Assembly: GCF_004168625.1 (NCBI RefSeq)
Contig: NZ_SDWW01000006.1
Location: 1-64,000 of the forward strand
Direction: 5' to 3'
Source of the DNA: Pengzhenrongella frigida
GTDB lineage: Bacteria; Actinomycetota; Actinomycetes; Actinomycetales; Cellulomonadaceae
Length of the DNA: 64,000 bases
Below are positions 41,809 to 53,167 of the stretch, piece by piece (position 1 is the stretch's first letter; every line of letters begins with the position of its first letter). The notes under the pieces are model-generated. The model worked only from the letters and a program-made list of their open reading frames with translations, was not told the DNA's origin and searched no databases. The translations under genes were made by a program, and so were the position numbers.

Positions 41809-44800
41809 ATGCCCGAAACGGGTCCGACCAGCACCGCCGCGGGCGTTCCCGCGGCGGCTTCCGACGCCTCGGGGACCACGCCGGCCGGGTGGTTCGCCGA
41901 CCCGCTCCGGCGCGCCCCGCTGCGGTACTGGTCCGGCACGGCGTGGACGACGTGGCTGGCCGCCGGGACGACCGTCTGGGCGGACCCGGCGTCGGGCCAC
42001 CGTCCGCTGGTCCCGGGTGACCTCGCCGCGCTGACCTTCGTCGAGGAGGTCTTCCTGCCCGCTGCGCAGCCCCGCGCCCAGCTCACCGTCGCGCAGGAGG
42101 GTGCCCTGCGTGAGCTCGTCGCCGAGCTGAGCGCCCGAGCGCGCACCCCTCTCGCTGCCGCCGCACCGCCCGCGGCCACCCTGCCCACCGCCGTGCCCCC
42201 GACCGCCGTGCCCCCGACCGCTGTGCCCCCGACCGCCGTGCCCCCGACCGCGATGGCGCACGGCGTACCGCTACCGCGGACCGCGCCCGCCCCCGCGTTC
42301 CGTGCGCCGGTCTCGCCGCAGGCCCCGTTCGCCCAGCCGGCGCAGCTCCGGTCACCCGGTCGGCCGGAGCATGCGCCGCAGCCGCTGGTCTCCCCGCGCC
42401 CGCAGGACCGGCAGCGGCCGCCGTCCGAGCTGTCGCGGTGGTGGGCGCGCACCCGTGGCGCAGCCCTGTCCGACCTGGCGGTGCACGGCCTGGCGTACCT
42501 CGGGGTGCTGCTGCTGTTCGTCGGGATGTTCGGCCTGGTCGCGTTCGCGTTCGGCGAGGTCACCCCGGGACTGCGCCCGGTCGCCGAGCTGGCCTGTGCG
42601 GCCGTGCCGTTCATCGCCGCCCGGCTGCTGCGCCGCCACGGCGCGGAGGTCGCGGGCCGGGCGCTCGAGGTGGCCGCCGGGCTCCTCGTGCCGCTCATGG
42701 TCATCGCCTCCGTCGTGGACGGCTTCCCGGTTCCCCCGGACCTGCGCGGGGGCGCGCTCGTGGCGGTGCTCACGGTGGTGTGCGTCGCGCTCGCCGCCAC
42801 GTACGCGGCCTGGTCGCGGGCCCACCCGGCCAGCGGGCTGCGGTTCCTCCTCGGCCCGCTGCTGATGCTCGCCGCAGCGATGTCCACCCTCGGGATCGGG
42901 CGAGCGGTCCCGACCGGCGAGGACGTCGCCGTCCCGACCCTGGCCCAGGTCGCGGCCATGTCCGTCGTCCTGGTCGCGGTCCTGGTCGGCGCGCGCCTGC
43001 GCCCGGCGGGGCACCTCTACCGGCCCACCCTCACCGCCGCGATCCCGGCCACGTTCGTGCTGGCGCTGCTCGCGGTGCTGACGGCGCTCGCGCAGGGCTG
43101 GCCCACGGTCACGTTCGGCCTGGCCGGGATCGCGCTCCTGATCGCCCTCGAGCTGCTGCGACCCCGGCTGCCCGCGCGGGTGCTCGACGCCGCCCTGCCG
43201 CTGTGGTGGGCGACGATCGCCCTCGCCGTCGTCTCCGCCGAGGGGGCGCCCGGTGCCACGGTGGTGGCGGTGGGCTTCGTCGGGCTGCTCGAGCTGTTCG
43301 CCCACCGGCACCGGCCGGGTGCCGTGCTCCTGCTGCCGGCGGCCGGGCTGGCCGTGAGCCTGTTGGCGGTCGCCGGGGATCCGTGGTGGGCCACCGCGAC
43401 GTTCGGGGTCGTGGCCGCGTGGGTGATCGTGCGCCGGACCGTCCCGTTCGCGGGTGCAGCGCTCGCGCTGGATGCGGCCGCCGCGGTGCTGCCGGTGGCC
43501 GCCGTCGGCGCCCTCGCTGCCGCGACGGACGTCGCGACCGCGCTCGTGGGCGCCACCGCGCTGGTGGCGCTCGCCACCGTCCCGGCGACCCGGCGGGTGC
43601 TGCGTCGCGGCGACGGGGACGCGTTCTGGCGGTACTGGTGGTCGGCGGCGGCCGTGATCACCGCCGTGCTCGCCCAGGGCTCCTGGGTGCCCGGAAGTGC
43701 GCCGTCGGCAACCGGCTGGGTCACCGTCGGGGTCTTCGCGACCCTGGGGGCGCTGGGCGTCGTCGGTCCGGTCGCGCCGGTGTGGCGGCCGTGGCTGACC
43801 ACCGCGGCGGTGGCCTGGTCGTGGGTCCTCACGTGTGCGGTCGGCAGCATCCCGGACGGGACCCGCGGGGGCGTGCTGGCCGCGACCGCGCTGGCGCTGG
43901 TCGTCGCCGGTCACCTGGCACGACCGACCACCGCGACCGGGGTCCCGGCGGCGCTTGCGCTGTGCGGCCACGTGGTCGCGTTCCTCGCCCTGCTCCTGTC
44001 AGGGACCGGCTGGGCCCTGGTGGCGGCGTGCGCCGCGGCCACCGCCGGACTCGTCGTCACGGCCGTCCGCGACGACCGCGATCGGTCCCCGGTCGGGTTC
44101 GCGCTCCACGCCGCACCGGCGCTGCGCTACCTGCCCTGGACCCTGGCCGCGATCGGCGCACCGGTGACCGCCGCCCTGGCCCTGGATCGCAGCGGTGCGC
44201 TGCCCTGGACCGCCCCGTGGGCACCCGCCGTCGTGGTCGCCACGGCGCTCGCGTACGCGGCCGTGGCGCGGGGAGCCGCGGGGGAGCGGCTCGCCGGCAC
44301 GGCGACCTGGTCCGGCTTCGCGGCAGCACTGCTCGCCGTCGGCCTGGTCCGCGAGCCGTGGCCCGCGGTGATGGGCCTGCTGGGCGTCGTCGCCGTCGTG
44401 GTCGTCGTGCCCCGCGTGCGCCGCGCGCGGGTCATGCGGTGGACCGCTTGGCTGGTCCCGGCCCCGCTGGTCGCCGTCGTGGCCGACCTGGGGCTCGGGT
44501 GGTTCGCCGCGCTGAACCCGGCCGCCGCGGTCGCGGTCACCCTCACCGGGGTCGGCACGGCCCTGCTCGTCGGCGCGGCCGCGGCCGACCTGCGCGGCCG
44601 CCGGTGGGCGCCGCGCCGGGCCGCGAGCCACGGCGCGCTGGTCCCGCCGCTGGTGCTCGGCGGGCTCGAGGTCACGATCGGTCTGCTCCTGACCGGTGGA
44701 CCGGTCCCGGGCTTCTTGGCCGGCGTGCTGGTCGCGGTGGCCGCGGGGGCTGCGCTCGCGACCGGCATCCTGGCGCAGGCGGGCAGCCTCGCTGGCACGG

Positions 44801-46521
44801 CCGCCCTCCTGGGCTGGGTCGCCACCCTGCGCCTGGCCGGATCGGCCCTCGACTCCCGGGCCTGGGTCGCGGTGCTGGCGACCGCGGGCCTGCTGGTCGT
44901 GGCCGAGGGGCTGCACCGCCTCGTCGCGGACCGGGTCTGGTGGAGCCGGTGGGACGTCCCACCGCTGGTGGTCGCCGCACCGGTGGCCCTCACCGGGCTC
45001 GTGCTCGCGGCCGACGGCGACTGGTTCGTCACGACCTACGTCCTGACCGGGCTGCTGAGCGTCGTGGCCGCGGTCCGGCTGCACCGCGTGCCCGCGGCCC
45101 GGGAGACGACCGGATGGGCGGGTACCGCCGCCATCCTGCTGGGGGCGACCGCCGCGGGTCCCGGGTGGGCCGCGCTGGCGCTGCTCGCGCTCGGCGCGGC
45201 GCACACGGCGCTCTCCGTGCACGCGACCGGGCTGATGCGGGTGGTTCGCCTGATGATCGGTGCGGCCGCGACGGTCGCGGCGTGGCTCGCGGCCCTGGCC
45301 TGGTTCGGCTGGTCGACCCAGCTGGCGACCGATGTCACCGCCCTCGGGGCGGGCGCCGTGGCGGTCGGGGTCGCGGTCGCGGCCCGCAGCGACCGGCTGA
45401 ACCGCACGGGCTGGCTGAACCGCACGGGCTGGCTGAACCGCACGGCCACGGCCGTGTGGGGCACGACGGCGGCCGTCGTCGTCGGCGCCGCGACCCTGGT
45501 GGCCGTGTCGTGGGGCACCCTGGTGGCCATGTCGTTGGGCACCCTGGTGGCCGAGTCGCCGGGCACGGTGACGACCGTCGCGCCGAGCCTGCCCGTGGCG
45601 GTCGGGGTGGCGCTCGTCGCGGTGGCGGTCGCGCTCGCCGCGGCGCCGTTGCGGGCGACGTGGCTGGCGGACGTGGCGGTGGCCCCCGCGCTGGTGAGCC
45701 TGCTGCTGGCGTTCGAGGTCGCGGAGCTCGCCCCGGCCGTGCGCGTCACGGCGCTGTCCGTCCTGGGCGCAGCCGTCGCGGTGGTCCTGCTGGCCGCCCC
45801 ACGCCTCGTGGGCCGCTCGGCCTGGGTGCGGGTCGGGGTCGAGGCGGCCGCGGCCGCCGTCGGCGTGGCCGGCCTGCTCGGGCTGGACGCGCTGCCGGAC
45901 GCGATGCTGCTGGTCCCGGTGCTGGCCGCCGCGGCGGCGTTGGCGGCCGCGACCGGGGTGGCCTGGCGCAGCGTCGAGCTGCAGATGCTCTCCCCGGCGG
46001 TGGCGTGCGTGGCGTGGCTGGTGTTCGTCGCGAACGCGGTCGGCGGTGGTCCCCAGTGGTACACCACCGGGGTGGCGGTCACGCTGCTGACGATCGTGGC
46101 GCTGTGGCGCCGGGACCGGCGCCGGCTCGGGCTGCCCCTGGCCGGACCGCAGGTCGTCGCGCTGGAGCTGACGGCCGTCGCGTTCGGAGTCGGGGCGTCC
46201 TTCGTCCAGGCGCTGACGGTGTCGGTCGCCCACGCGCTGGTCGCGATCGTGCTCGGGGCGATCGTGGCCGGGTGGGGCGCCGCCACGCGCGTGCGGCGTC
46301 GGGTGGTGGCCGGGGTCGTCGTCGTGCTGGCCGCCGTGGTGATCCTCGTGGTGGTCCCGCTCGTGGCGCTGCTGCCAGAGTGGGGCGGGGCGAGCCTGTG
46401 GATCTTGGTCGCCGTCATCGGCCTGGTGGCGGTGCTCGCCGGGACGCTCGCCGAGAAGGCCCGCGATGCCGCGCGCGCCACTCGCGTGCGGGTCGGTGGC
46501 CTCACCGCCGGGTGGGAGTGA
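41809..46521 (+). CDS. Giant DUF2510-containing polytopic membrane protein
   Basis: A 1570-residue protein. A DUF2510 domain (about residues 25-50, PAGWFADP...YWSGTAWT) and an Ala/Pro-rich linker (about 105-215) precede more than 35 predicted hydrophobic helices running to the C-terminus. The size and composition fit the uncharacterised SCO7613-like large membrane proteins of actinobacteria. No transport or catalytic motif is recognised. The coding sequence carries three in-frame DNA repeats (AVPPT x4, LNRTGW x3, an 8-codon unit x3). The ATG follows AAGGAAC. The upstream gene ends 35 bp away, so an operon with it is possible. Confidence 0.75.
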   Translation: MPETGPTSTAAGVPAAASDASGTTPAGWFADPLRRAPLRYWSGTAWTTWLAAGTTVWADPASGHRPLVPGDLAALTFVEEVFLPAAQPRAQLTVAQEGALRELVAELSARARTPLAAAAPPAATLPTAVPPTAVPPTAVPPTAVPPTAMAHGVPLPRTAPAPAFRAPVSPQAPFAQPAQLRSPGRPEHAPQPLVSPRPQDRQRPPSELSRWWARTRGAALSDLAVHGLAYLGVLLLFVGMFGLVAFAFGEVTPGLRPVAELACAAVPFIAARLLRRHGAEVAGRALEVAAGLLVPLMVIASVVDGFPVPPDLRGGALVAVLTVVCVALAATYAAWSRAHPASGLRFLLGPLLMLAAAMSTLGIGRAVPTGEDVAVPTLAQVAAMSVVLVAVLVGARLRPAGHLYRPTLTAAIPATFVLALLAVLTALAQGWPTVTFGLAGIALLIALELLRPRLPARVLDAALPLWWATIALAVVSAEGAPGATVVAVGFVGLLELFAHRHRPGAVLLLPAAGLAVSLLAVAGDPWWATATFGVVAAWVIVRRTVPFAGAALALDAAAAVLPVAAVGALAAATDVATALVGATALVALATVPATRRVLRRGDGDAFWRYWWSAAAVITAVLAQGSWVPGSAPSATGWVTVGVFATLGALGVVGPVAPVWRPWLTTAAVAWSWVLTCAVGSIPDGTRGGVLAATALALVVAGHLARPTTATGVPAALALCGHVVAFLALLLSGTGWALVAACAAATAGLVVTAVRDDRDRSPVGFALHAAPALRYLPWTLAAIGAPVTAALALDRSGALPWTAPWAPAVVVATALAYAAVARGAAGERLAGTATWSGFAAALLAVGLVREPWPAVMGLLGVVAVVVVVPRVRRARVMRWTAWLVPAPLVAVVADLGLGWFAALNPAAAVAVTLTGVGTALLVGAAAADLRGRRWAPRRAASHGALVPPLVLGGLEVTIGLLLTGGPVPGFLAGVLVAVAAGAALATGILAQAGSLAGTAALLGWVATLRLAGSALDSRAWVAVLATAGLLVVAEGLHRLVADRVWWSRWDVPPLVVAAPVALTGLVLAADGDWFVTTYVLTGLLSVVAAVRLHRVPAARETTGWAGTAAILLGATAAGPGWAALALLALGAAHTALSVHATGLMRVVRLMIGAAATVAAWLAALAWFGWSTQLATDVTALGAGAVAVGVAVAARSDRLNRTGWLNRTGWLNRTATAVWGTTAAVVVGAATLVAVSWGTLVAMSLGTLVAESPGTVTTVAPSLPVAVGVALVAVAVALAAAPLRATWLADVAVAPALVSLLLAFEVAELAPAVRVTALSVLGAAVAVVLLAAPRLVGRSAWVRVGVEAAAAAVGVAGLLGLDALPDAMLLVPVLAAAAALAAATGVAWRSVELQMLSPAVACVAWLVFVANAVGGGPQWYTTGVAVTLLTIVALWRRDRRRLGLPLAGPQVVALELTAVAFGVGASFVQALTVSVAHALVAIVLGAIVAGWGAATRVRRRVVAGVVVVLAAVVILVVVPLVALLPEWGGASLWILVAVIGLVAVLAGTLAEKARDAARATRVRVGGLTAGWE
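42190..42249. repeat. 15-bp tandem repeat, four copies
   Basis: Four near-identical 15-bp units encode AVPPT repeats in the linker after DUF2510. The period is a multiple of three, so length changes would keep the frame. Confidence 0.85.
45397..45445. repeat. 18-bp tandem repeat in the giant membrane protein gene
   Basis: Two identical 18-bp units (45397-45414 and 45415-45432) plus a 13-bp partial third encode LNRTGW repeats between membrane helices. Confidence 0.85.
45493..45564. repeat. 24-bp tandem repeat, three copies
   Basis: Three adjacent 24-bp units (45493, 45517, 45541) differ by a few bases and encode TLVAVSWG, TLVAMSLG and TLVAESPG, extending a hydrophobic segment. Confidence 0.8.
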
Positions 46522-46526
46522 GGCCG

Positions 46527-46542
46527 GCCCGCTCCGCCGGGC
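46527..46542. terminator. Small GC hairpin between convergent genes
   Basis: GCCCG and CGGGC pair around a 6-nt loop in the 22-bp gap between the giant membrane protein and NYN genes. It could end both transcripts, but it lacks a T tract and is short. Confidence 0.3.
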
Positions 46543-46543
46543 G

Positions 46544-47872
46544 TTACCGCTTGAGCAGCCCGCCGCCGACCCAGGCGCGGATCGCCGACACGTCCTGCGG
46601 ACCGAGCGCCATCCTGGCCCCACGGCACAGGCCCACGACGTTGTCCGCCCAGGTCTCGGCGACCTTCTTGGCCGTGGGCTTGGCATCGAGGTCGAGCCCG
46701 GAGTAGAGCACCCCGGCGATGACTGTGTTGACCGAGACCCGACCGATCTGGGTGCCGGCCGCCTGGCACGCGTTGCGCACCCGCCGGGCGGTCTCGGGGC
46801 GCGAGAACGGGACCGAGGAGACGTCGTCGGCCAGGGCGGTGAGCAGGATGCGGTAGCTCTCGGTGGGCAGGTTCGGGATGTCCGTGACGTCCACGACCTG
46901 ACGTTGCAGCGGCGGCAGGTCGACCACGCCGACGCCCGGGATGTCCGACTCGCTGAACCGTTTCGGGTCCCAGACGAAGCCCGCACCGGGGCGCGGGGCC
47001 GTTCCCAGCTCCGGCAGGGTCCGGGCGAGCCACGGGAAGAAGCTGCCCGCGCCGTCCCAGCCGGTGACGAGCAGGGACGGATCGGCATTCTGGGCGGCCT
47101 GCGCCACCACCCCGCCGGCCAACGGGCGGTCGGCCGCGCGGACCAGTCGGAGGATGGCGCGGCGAGCCGAGAACGTTGCTGACGTCGTCCCCGTCGTGGC
47201 GGCCGCGGCCGGCTCCGCGGCCCGCGGCGCGGACGTCGGGGTGGTGATGGCTGCGGGTGCGGGTGCAGCAGCGGTGGCTGCGGCGGCAGGCAGGACGATC
47301 GGAGCCACGGGCACGTCCAGGATGGCCAGGGCGGGATCCTTGACCAGATCAGCGAGCTCGTCGGCGGTGATGACCGTGTCCGCGACGGCCCGGTACGCGC
47401 TCGCGGCGGGGCCGGCGGTGATGATCGTGACCCGGCGGTCGGCTGCGCGGCACCGGAGCGCGAGCGGGGTGAAGTCGGCGTCCGCCGACAGGATCACGAA
47501 CTCGTCGTACCGGGTCTGGGCGCTGAGCGCGTCCACGGCGTCGAGCACCAGGTTGATGTCCGCGCTGCTCTTGCCCTGCTGGGTGAGCGACGGGCAGTCC
47601 ACGACGCTGAACCCGGCGCGGGTGAAGTTCGGTCGGAACTGCGAGAAGGCCGAGGGGTTGAGGTAGCACGCCCGGATGAGGAAGCGCCGCGAGAAGTCGC
47701 CGTCGGCGTCGCTGCCGTTCTCGAGCGCGCTCAACCAGTGGGCCGGGGAGGTCGCGAACGCCTCGGCGGCCGCGGGGTCGAGGCGCCGCAGGCCGATGTA
47801 GACGTTGTCGAAGTCAACGAACAGGGCGCACCGCAAGCGGCGAACGCCCTCGGAGTTGTCGATTGTGGTCAC
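46544..47872 (-). CDS. NYN-domain ribonuclease with LOTUS/OST-HTH domain
   Basis: A 442-residue protein. The N-terminal NYN (PIN-like) nuclease domain (about residues 10-170) keeps the acidic residues: ALFVDFDNVYIGL, SADINLVLDAVDAL and FVILSADADFTPLA. After an Ala/Pro-rich linker comes a LOTUS/OST-HTH-like domain (about 230-300, RRAILRLVRAADRPLAGGVV), then a C-terminal helical domain. Such LabA-like proteins are predicted to cut RNA. The GTG at 47872 has GAGGAAG upstream. It is convergent with the giant membrane protein gene. Confidence 0.8.
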   Translation of the reverse strand: MTTIDNSEGVRRLRCALFVDFDNVYIGLRRLDPAAAEAFATSPAHWLSALENGSDADGDFSRRFLIRACYLNPSAFSQFRPNFTRAGFSVVDCPSLTQQGKSSADINLVLDAVDALSAQTRYDEFVILSADADFTPLALRCRAADRRVTIITAGPAASAYRAVADTVITADELADLVKDPALAILDVPVAPIVLPAAAATAAAPAPAAITTPTSAPRAAEPAAAATTGTTSATFSARRAILRLVRAADRPLAGGVVAQAAQNADPSLLVTGWDGAGSFFPWLARTLPELGTAPRPGAGFVWDPKRFSESDIPGVGVVDLPPLQRQVVDVTDIPNLPTESYRILLTALADDVSSVPFSRPETARRVRNACQAAGTQIGRVSVNTVIAGVLYSGLDLDAKPTAKKVAETWADNVVGLCRGARMALGPQDVSAIRAWVGGGLLKR

Positions 47873-47998
47873 AAGGGCATCTTCCTCGCCCTGGGGCCGG
47901 GGTCGAAACACCGGCGGCGGTCGACCGGTTTCACACCCGCTGACGGACCGCGGTGGGGGCCGGTGGGGGCGGCGGCTGACCGCCACCCCCACCCACGC

Positions 47999-49044
47999 TC
48001 AGGCCCCGAACCACTCCGCGACGCGGTGCGCGATCGCCTTCTCGAACTCGTCGTCGTCGTGCCGGGCGCGCAGCCACTGCGCGAAGTCCCCGCCGGCGAC
48101 CTTGTCGATCTCGGTCCGGCACAGGTCCGTGGCGGTGACCGCCCGGTAGAGCATCTCCTCGGCCTCGGCCGGCGTGCGGTAGATGAACGGGTACCCGGCC
48201 GGCAGGATCGCCCGCACCCAGGCACGGTCCGGGAACACCCCGACTGCGCCGGCGACGAGCGCCTCGATGTACTCCAGGCCGTAGGACTCCTCGGTCGCGG
48301 TCGCGAGGAATGCCGTGGTCCGCGCGAGCGCTTCCCAGTAGTCCTCCCGGGTCGCGGTGAGCGGGCCCACCCACGCCCAGCGATGCCGACCCAGGCGCAT
48401 GGCCGCCTCCGAGATGAGGTGCGACTCCTGCAGCCGCGCCTCGACCTGGATGGGGGTGCGCTTGGCCAGCTTCTCGACGACGTCGAGGAACAGTTGCGGC
48501 TGCTTGCGCTCGGACAGGTAGATCGCCGGGTAGAGCACCACGGGAACGGGCTGCTCATGGCGGGGCCGGACGTGCTCGAGGCGGATGCCGAGGTTGACCC
48601 ACGCGATCTGGGCGTTGTCGGCCAGGGTCGGGATCGTCCCGCTCGAGACGATCTCGCGGACCTCGCTGGCGGTGCGTTCGGAGTTCGCGAACGTCGGGAA
48701 CAGCGCACAGGACAGGGCCAGCGCAGCCCGCTGCACCGGATGGTTGTACTGCGAGGTGTTCCACCACACGAAGTTCATGAGCTTCGGCTCGTCGCAGTTG
48801 GCCTTGAGCGTCTGCCAGATGCTCAGCGAGTCGATGACGTCCATGGTGATGATCACCGTGTCCGCACCGTCGATGAACTCGAGCGGGATCATGTCGAATC
48901 CCGCGCAGTGCCGGGTGGCCGGGCCGATGAGGACTGCACCCGGGAACACCCGCAGCAGGCGGCGCACCAGCGTGGCGCCGGCGTCATGGCCCGCGACGTG
49001 GCCCTCCGGGTCGACGTACGCGGCCGCATACCGGATCGCGATCT

Positions 49045-49048
<4 letters not shown>
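47999..49048 (-). CDS. GT-B glycosyltransferase-like protein
   Basis: A 349-residue protein with the two-domain layout of GT-B glycosyltransferases. The C-terminal half carries the E-x7-E donor-site motif, ATEESYGLEYIEALVAG. The N-terminal half, with GHDAGATLVRRLLRVFPGAVLIGP, looks like the acceptor domain. The ATG overlaps the hppA stop (ATGA), so translation is coupled. No signal or membrane segment is seen, so it should work in the cytoplasm. Donor and acceptor are unknown. The coupling to a pyrophosphatase is unusual. Confidence 0.7.
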
Positions 49049-51684
<2,636 letters not shown>

Positions 51685-51823
51685 GATTGCCTCGGACCTG
51701 GCTTCTGAGCGGCGTTGCTTGGACATCGCCACGCTATGCCGGGGCCAGGGCCCCGATGTGTGACCTTCGACTCAGGCGGCCCGGGATCGGGTCTCGCCGG
51801 TCACGAGCACGCGGGGGCGGCGA

Positions 51824-51829
51824 GATAAT
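51824..51829 (+). promoter_or_regulatory. Leaderless -10 element of the WS/DGAT gene
   Basis: GATAAT ends 6 nt before the GTG at 51836. Confidence 0.5.
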
Positions 51830-51835
51830 CACCGC

Positions 51836-53140
51836 GTGCCCGCACAGCTGAGCGTCTTCGACCTCGCCGAGCTCGCCGCCGACGTCGGGCCGAACCCGCG
51901 CAACATCGGCGTGCTGCTCGAGCTCGACGGACCCGCGCCCGAGCTCGTGGCCGTGCGCGAGGCCGTGCGCGCCCGGCTGGGGCTCGTCCCGCGCCTGGCC
52001 CAGCGCATGCGGCGGGTGCCCCGCGGTGCGGGTCGCCCGGTGTGGGAGGACGTCGACGTCGACCTCGCCCACCACGTCCGCGCCCGGTCCGCCGGGCCGG
52101 CCGACCTGCTCGGGGTCACCGCGGCGATCCTGTCCGAGCCGCTCGACCTCGGGTACCCGTGGTGGACGCTCACCGTGGTCGATGTGCCCGCTGCGGGAAG
52201 CTCCGCCCTGGTGTGGTCGAGCCACCACGCGATGGCTGACGGTCCCAGCCTGCTGCGCGCGGTGCTCGCCGTCGTGCAGGACGGCCCGCCGTGCGCGCTC
52301 CCGCGGCGCGAGCCGATGCCCGGCCGGGTCGGGCTCGCCCGGGCCGCATGGGCTGCCCGGGTGCGGTCGGTCGGCGGGGTCGTGCGGTGGCCACAGCGCC
52401 TGATCGGGTTCCGCGAGATCGGGGCGTCGACCGGCCCGGCCGTGCCCCGGTCGCCGCTCAACCGGCCTGTCACCGCCGGCTATGCGGTGCGCGTGGTCGA
52501 CGTCGAGCTGGCCGGGTTGCGGGCGGGGGCGCGCGCGTGCGGCGCGACGGTCAACGACGCGCTGCTCTGGGCGTGGGGGGCCGCGCTGCACCGGTGGCTG
52601 GCTGCGGCCGGAGATGTCGGGGTGCCCCTGGTCGTCTCGTGCACGGTGACTGTGCCGTCGCGCGCGATCGAGAACCGCGTCGGTGCGGTGCGGATCCCGG
52701 TGCCGGCCCCGGGGGAGTCCGTGGCCGCGGACCTGGCCGCGCTCGCGGTCGACACCCGACGGCGCAAGCGCCTCGTGTCCGGCTCCACCTGGTGGCTGAC
52801 GGCGCAGGGGTTCCGTGCGATCGGGGCGCTCGGGCTGTACCGCCGGTTCGTCGACCACCAGCGGTCCATCAGCACGTTGCTCACCAACATGCGGGGGCCG
52901 GACGAGCCGCTGCGGGTGCTCGGTCGGCAGGTCACGCGCGCGGTGCCGGTCTCGACCCTGGTCGGCAACGTGGCCGCGGCCACCGCCGCCCTGTCCTGCG
53001 GCGGGCGGGTGGTCGTGACCGTGATGTGTTCGCCGGAGCTGGCGGACGCTGTCGACGTGCTCGCCGCCGACCTCGGGACCGGGCTGGACGCCGTGGCGCG
53101 GTTGGCGAGCGCGGCGCCACCGTCGGGCGAACCGACCTGA
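51836..53140 (+). CDS. Wax ester synthase/diacylglycerol acyltransferase (WS/DGAT)
   Basis: A 434-residue acyltransferase of the WS/DGAT family. The catalytic HHxxxDG motif is intact as SSHHAMADGPSLL (His at about residues 129-130, Asp134). The C-terminal domain has ISTLLTNMRGPDEPLRV, close to the family's NVPGP-type block. It should esterify acyl-CoA with diacylglycerol or a fatty alcohol at the membrane, making storage lipid. It is probably leaderless. Convergent with the histidine kinase gene. Confidence 0.85.
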   Translation: MPAQLSVFDLAELAADVGPNPRNIGVLLELDGPAPELVAVREAVRARLGLVPRLAQRMRRVPRGAGRPVWEDVDVDLAHHVRARSAGPADLLGVTAAILSEPLDLGYPWWTLTVVDVPAAGSSALVWSSHHAMADGPSLLRAVLAVVQDGPPCALPRREPMPGRVGLARAAWAARVRSVGGVVRWPQRLIGFREIGASTGPAVPRSPLNRPVTAGYAVRVVDVELAGLRAGARACGATVNDALLWAWGAALHRWLAAAGDVGVPLVVSCTVTVPSRAIENRVGAVRIPVPAPGESVAADLAALAVDTRRRKRLVSGSTWWLTAQGFRAIGALGLYRRFVDHQRSISTLLTNMRGPDEPLRVLGRQVTRAVPVSTLVGNVAAATAALSCGGRVVVTVMCSPELADAVDVLAADLGTGLDAVARLASAAPPSGEPT

Positions 53141-53167
53141 GGTCACGAGCCGCAGGCGACCGCGGGC

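Noticed and set aside
42438-46706. 1422-codon open frame on the plus strand
   Set aside because: It is the shifted frame of the giant membrane protein; Arg/Gly-rich with no hydrophobic pattern.
43999-47088. 1029-codon open frame on the minus strand
   Set aside because: It is antisense to the giant membrane protein, low-complexity in composition and spans a gene boundary.
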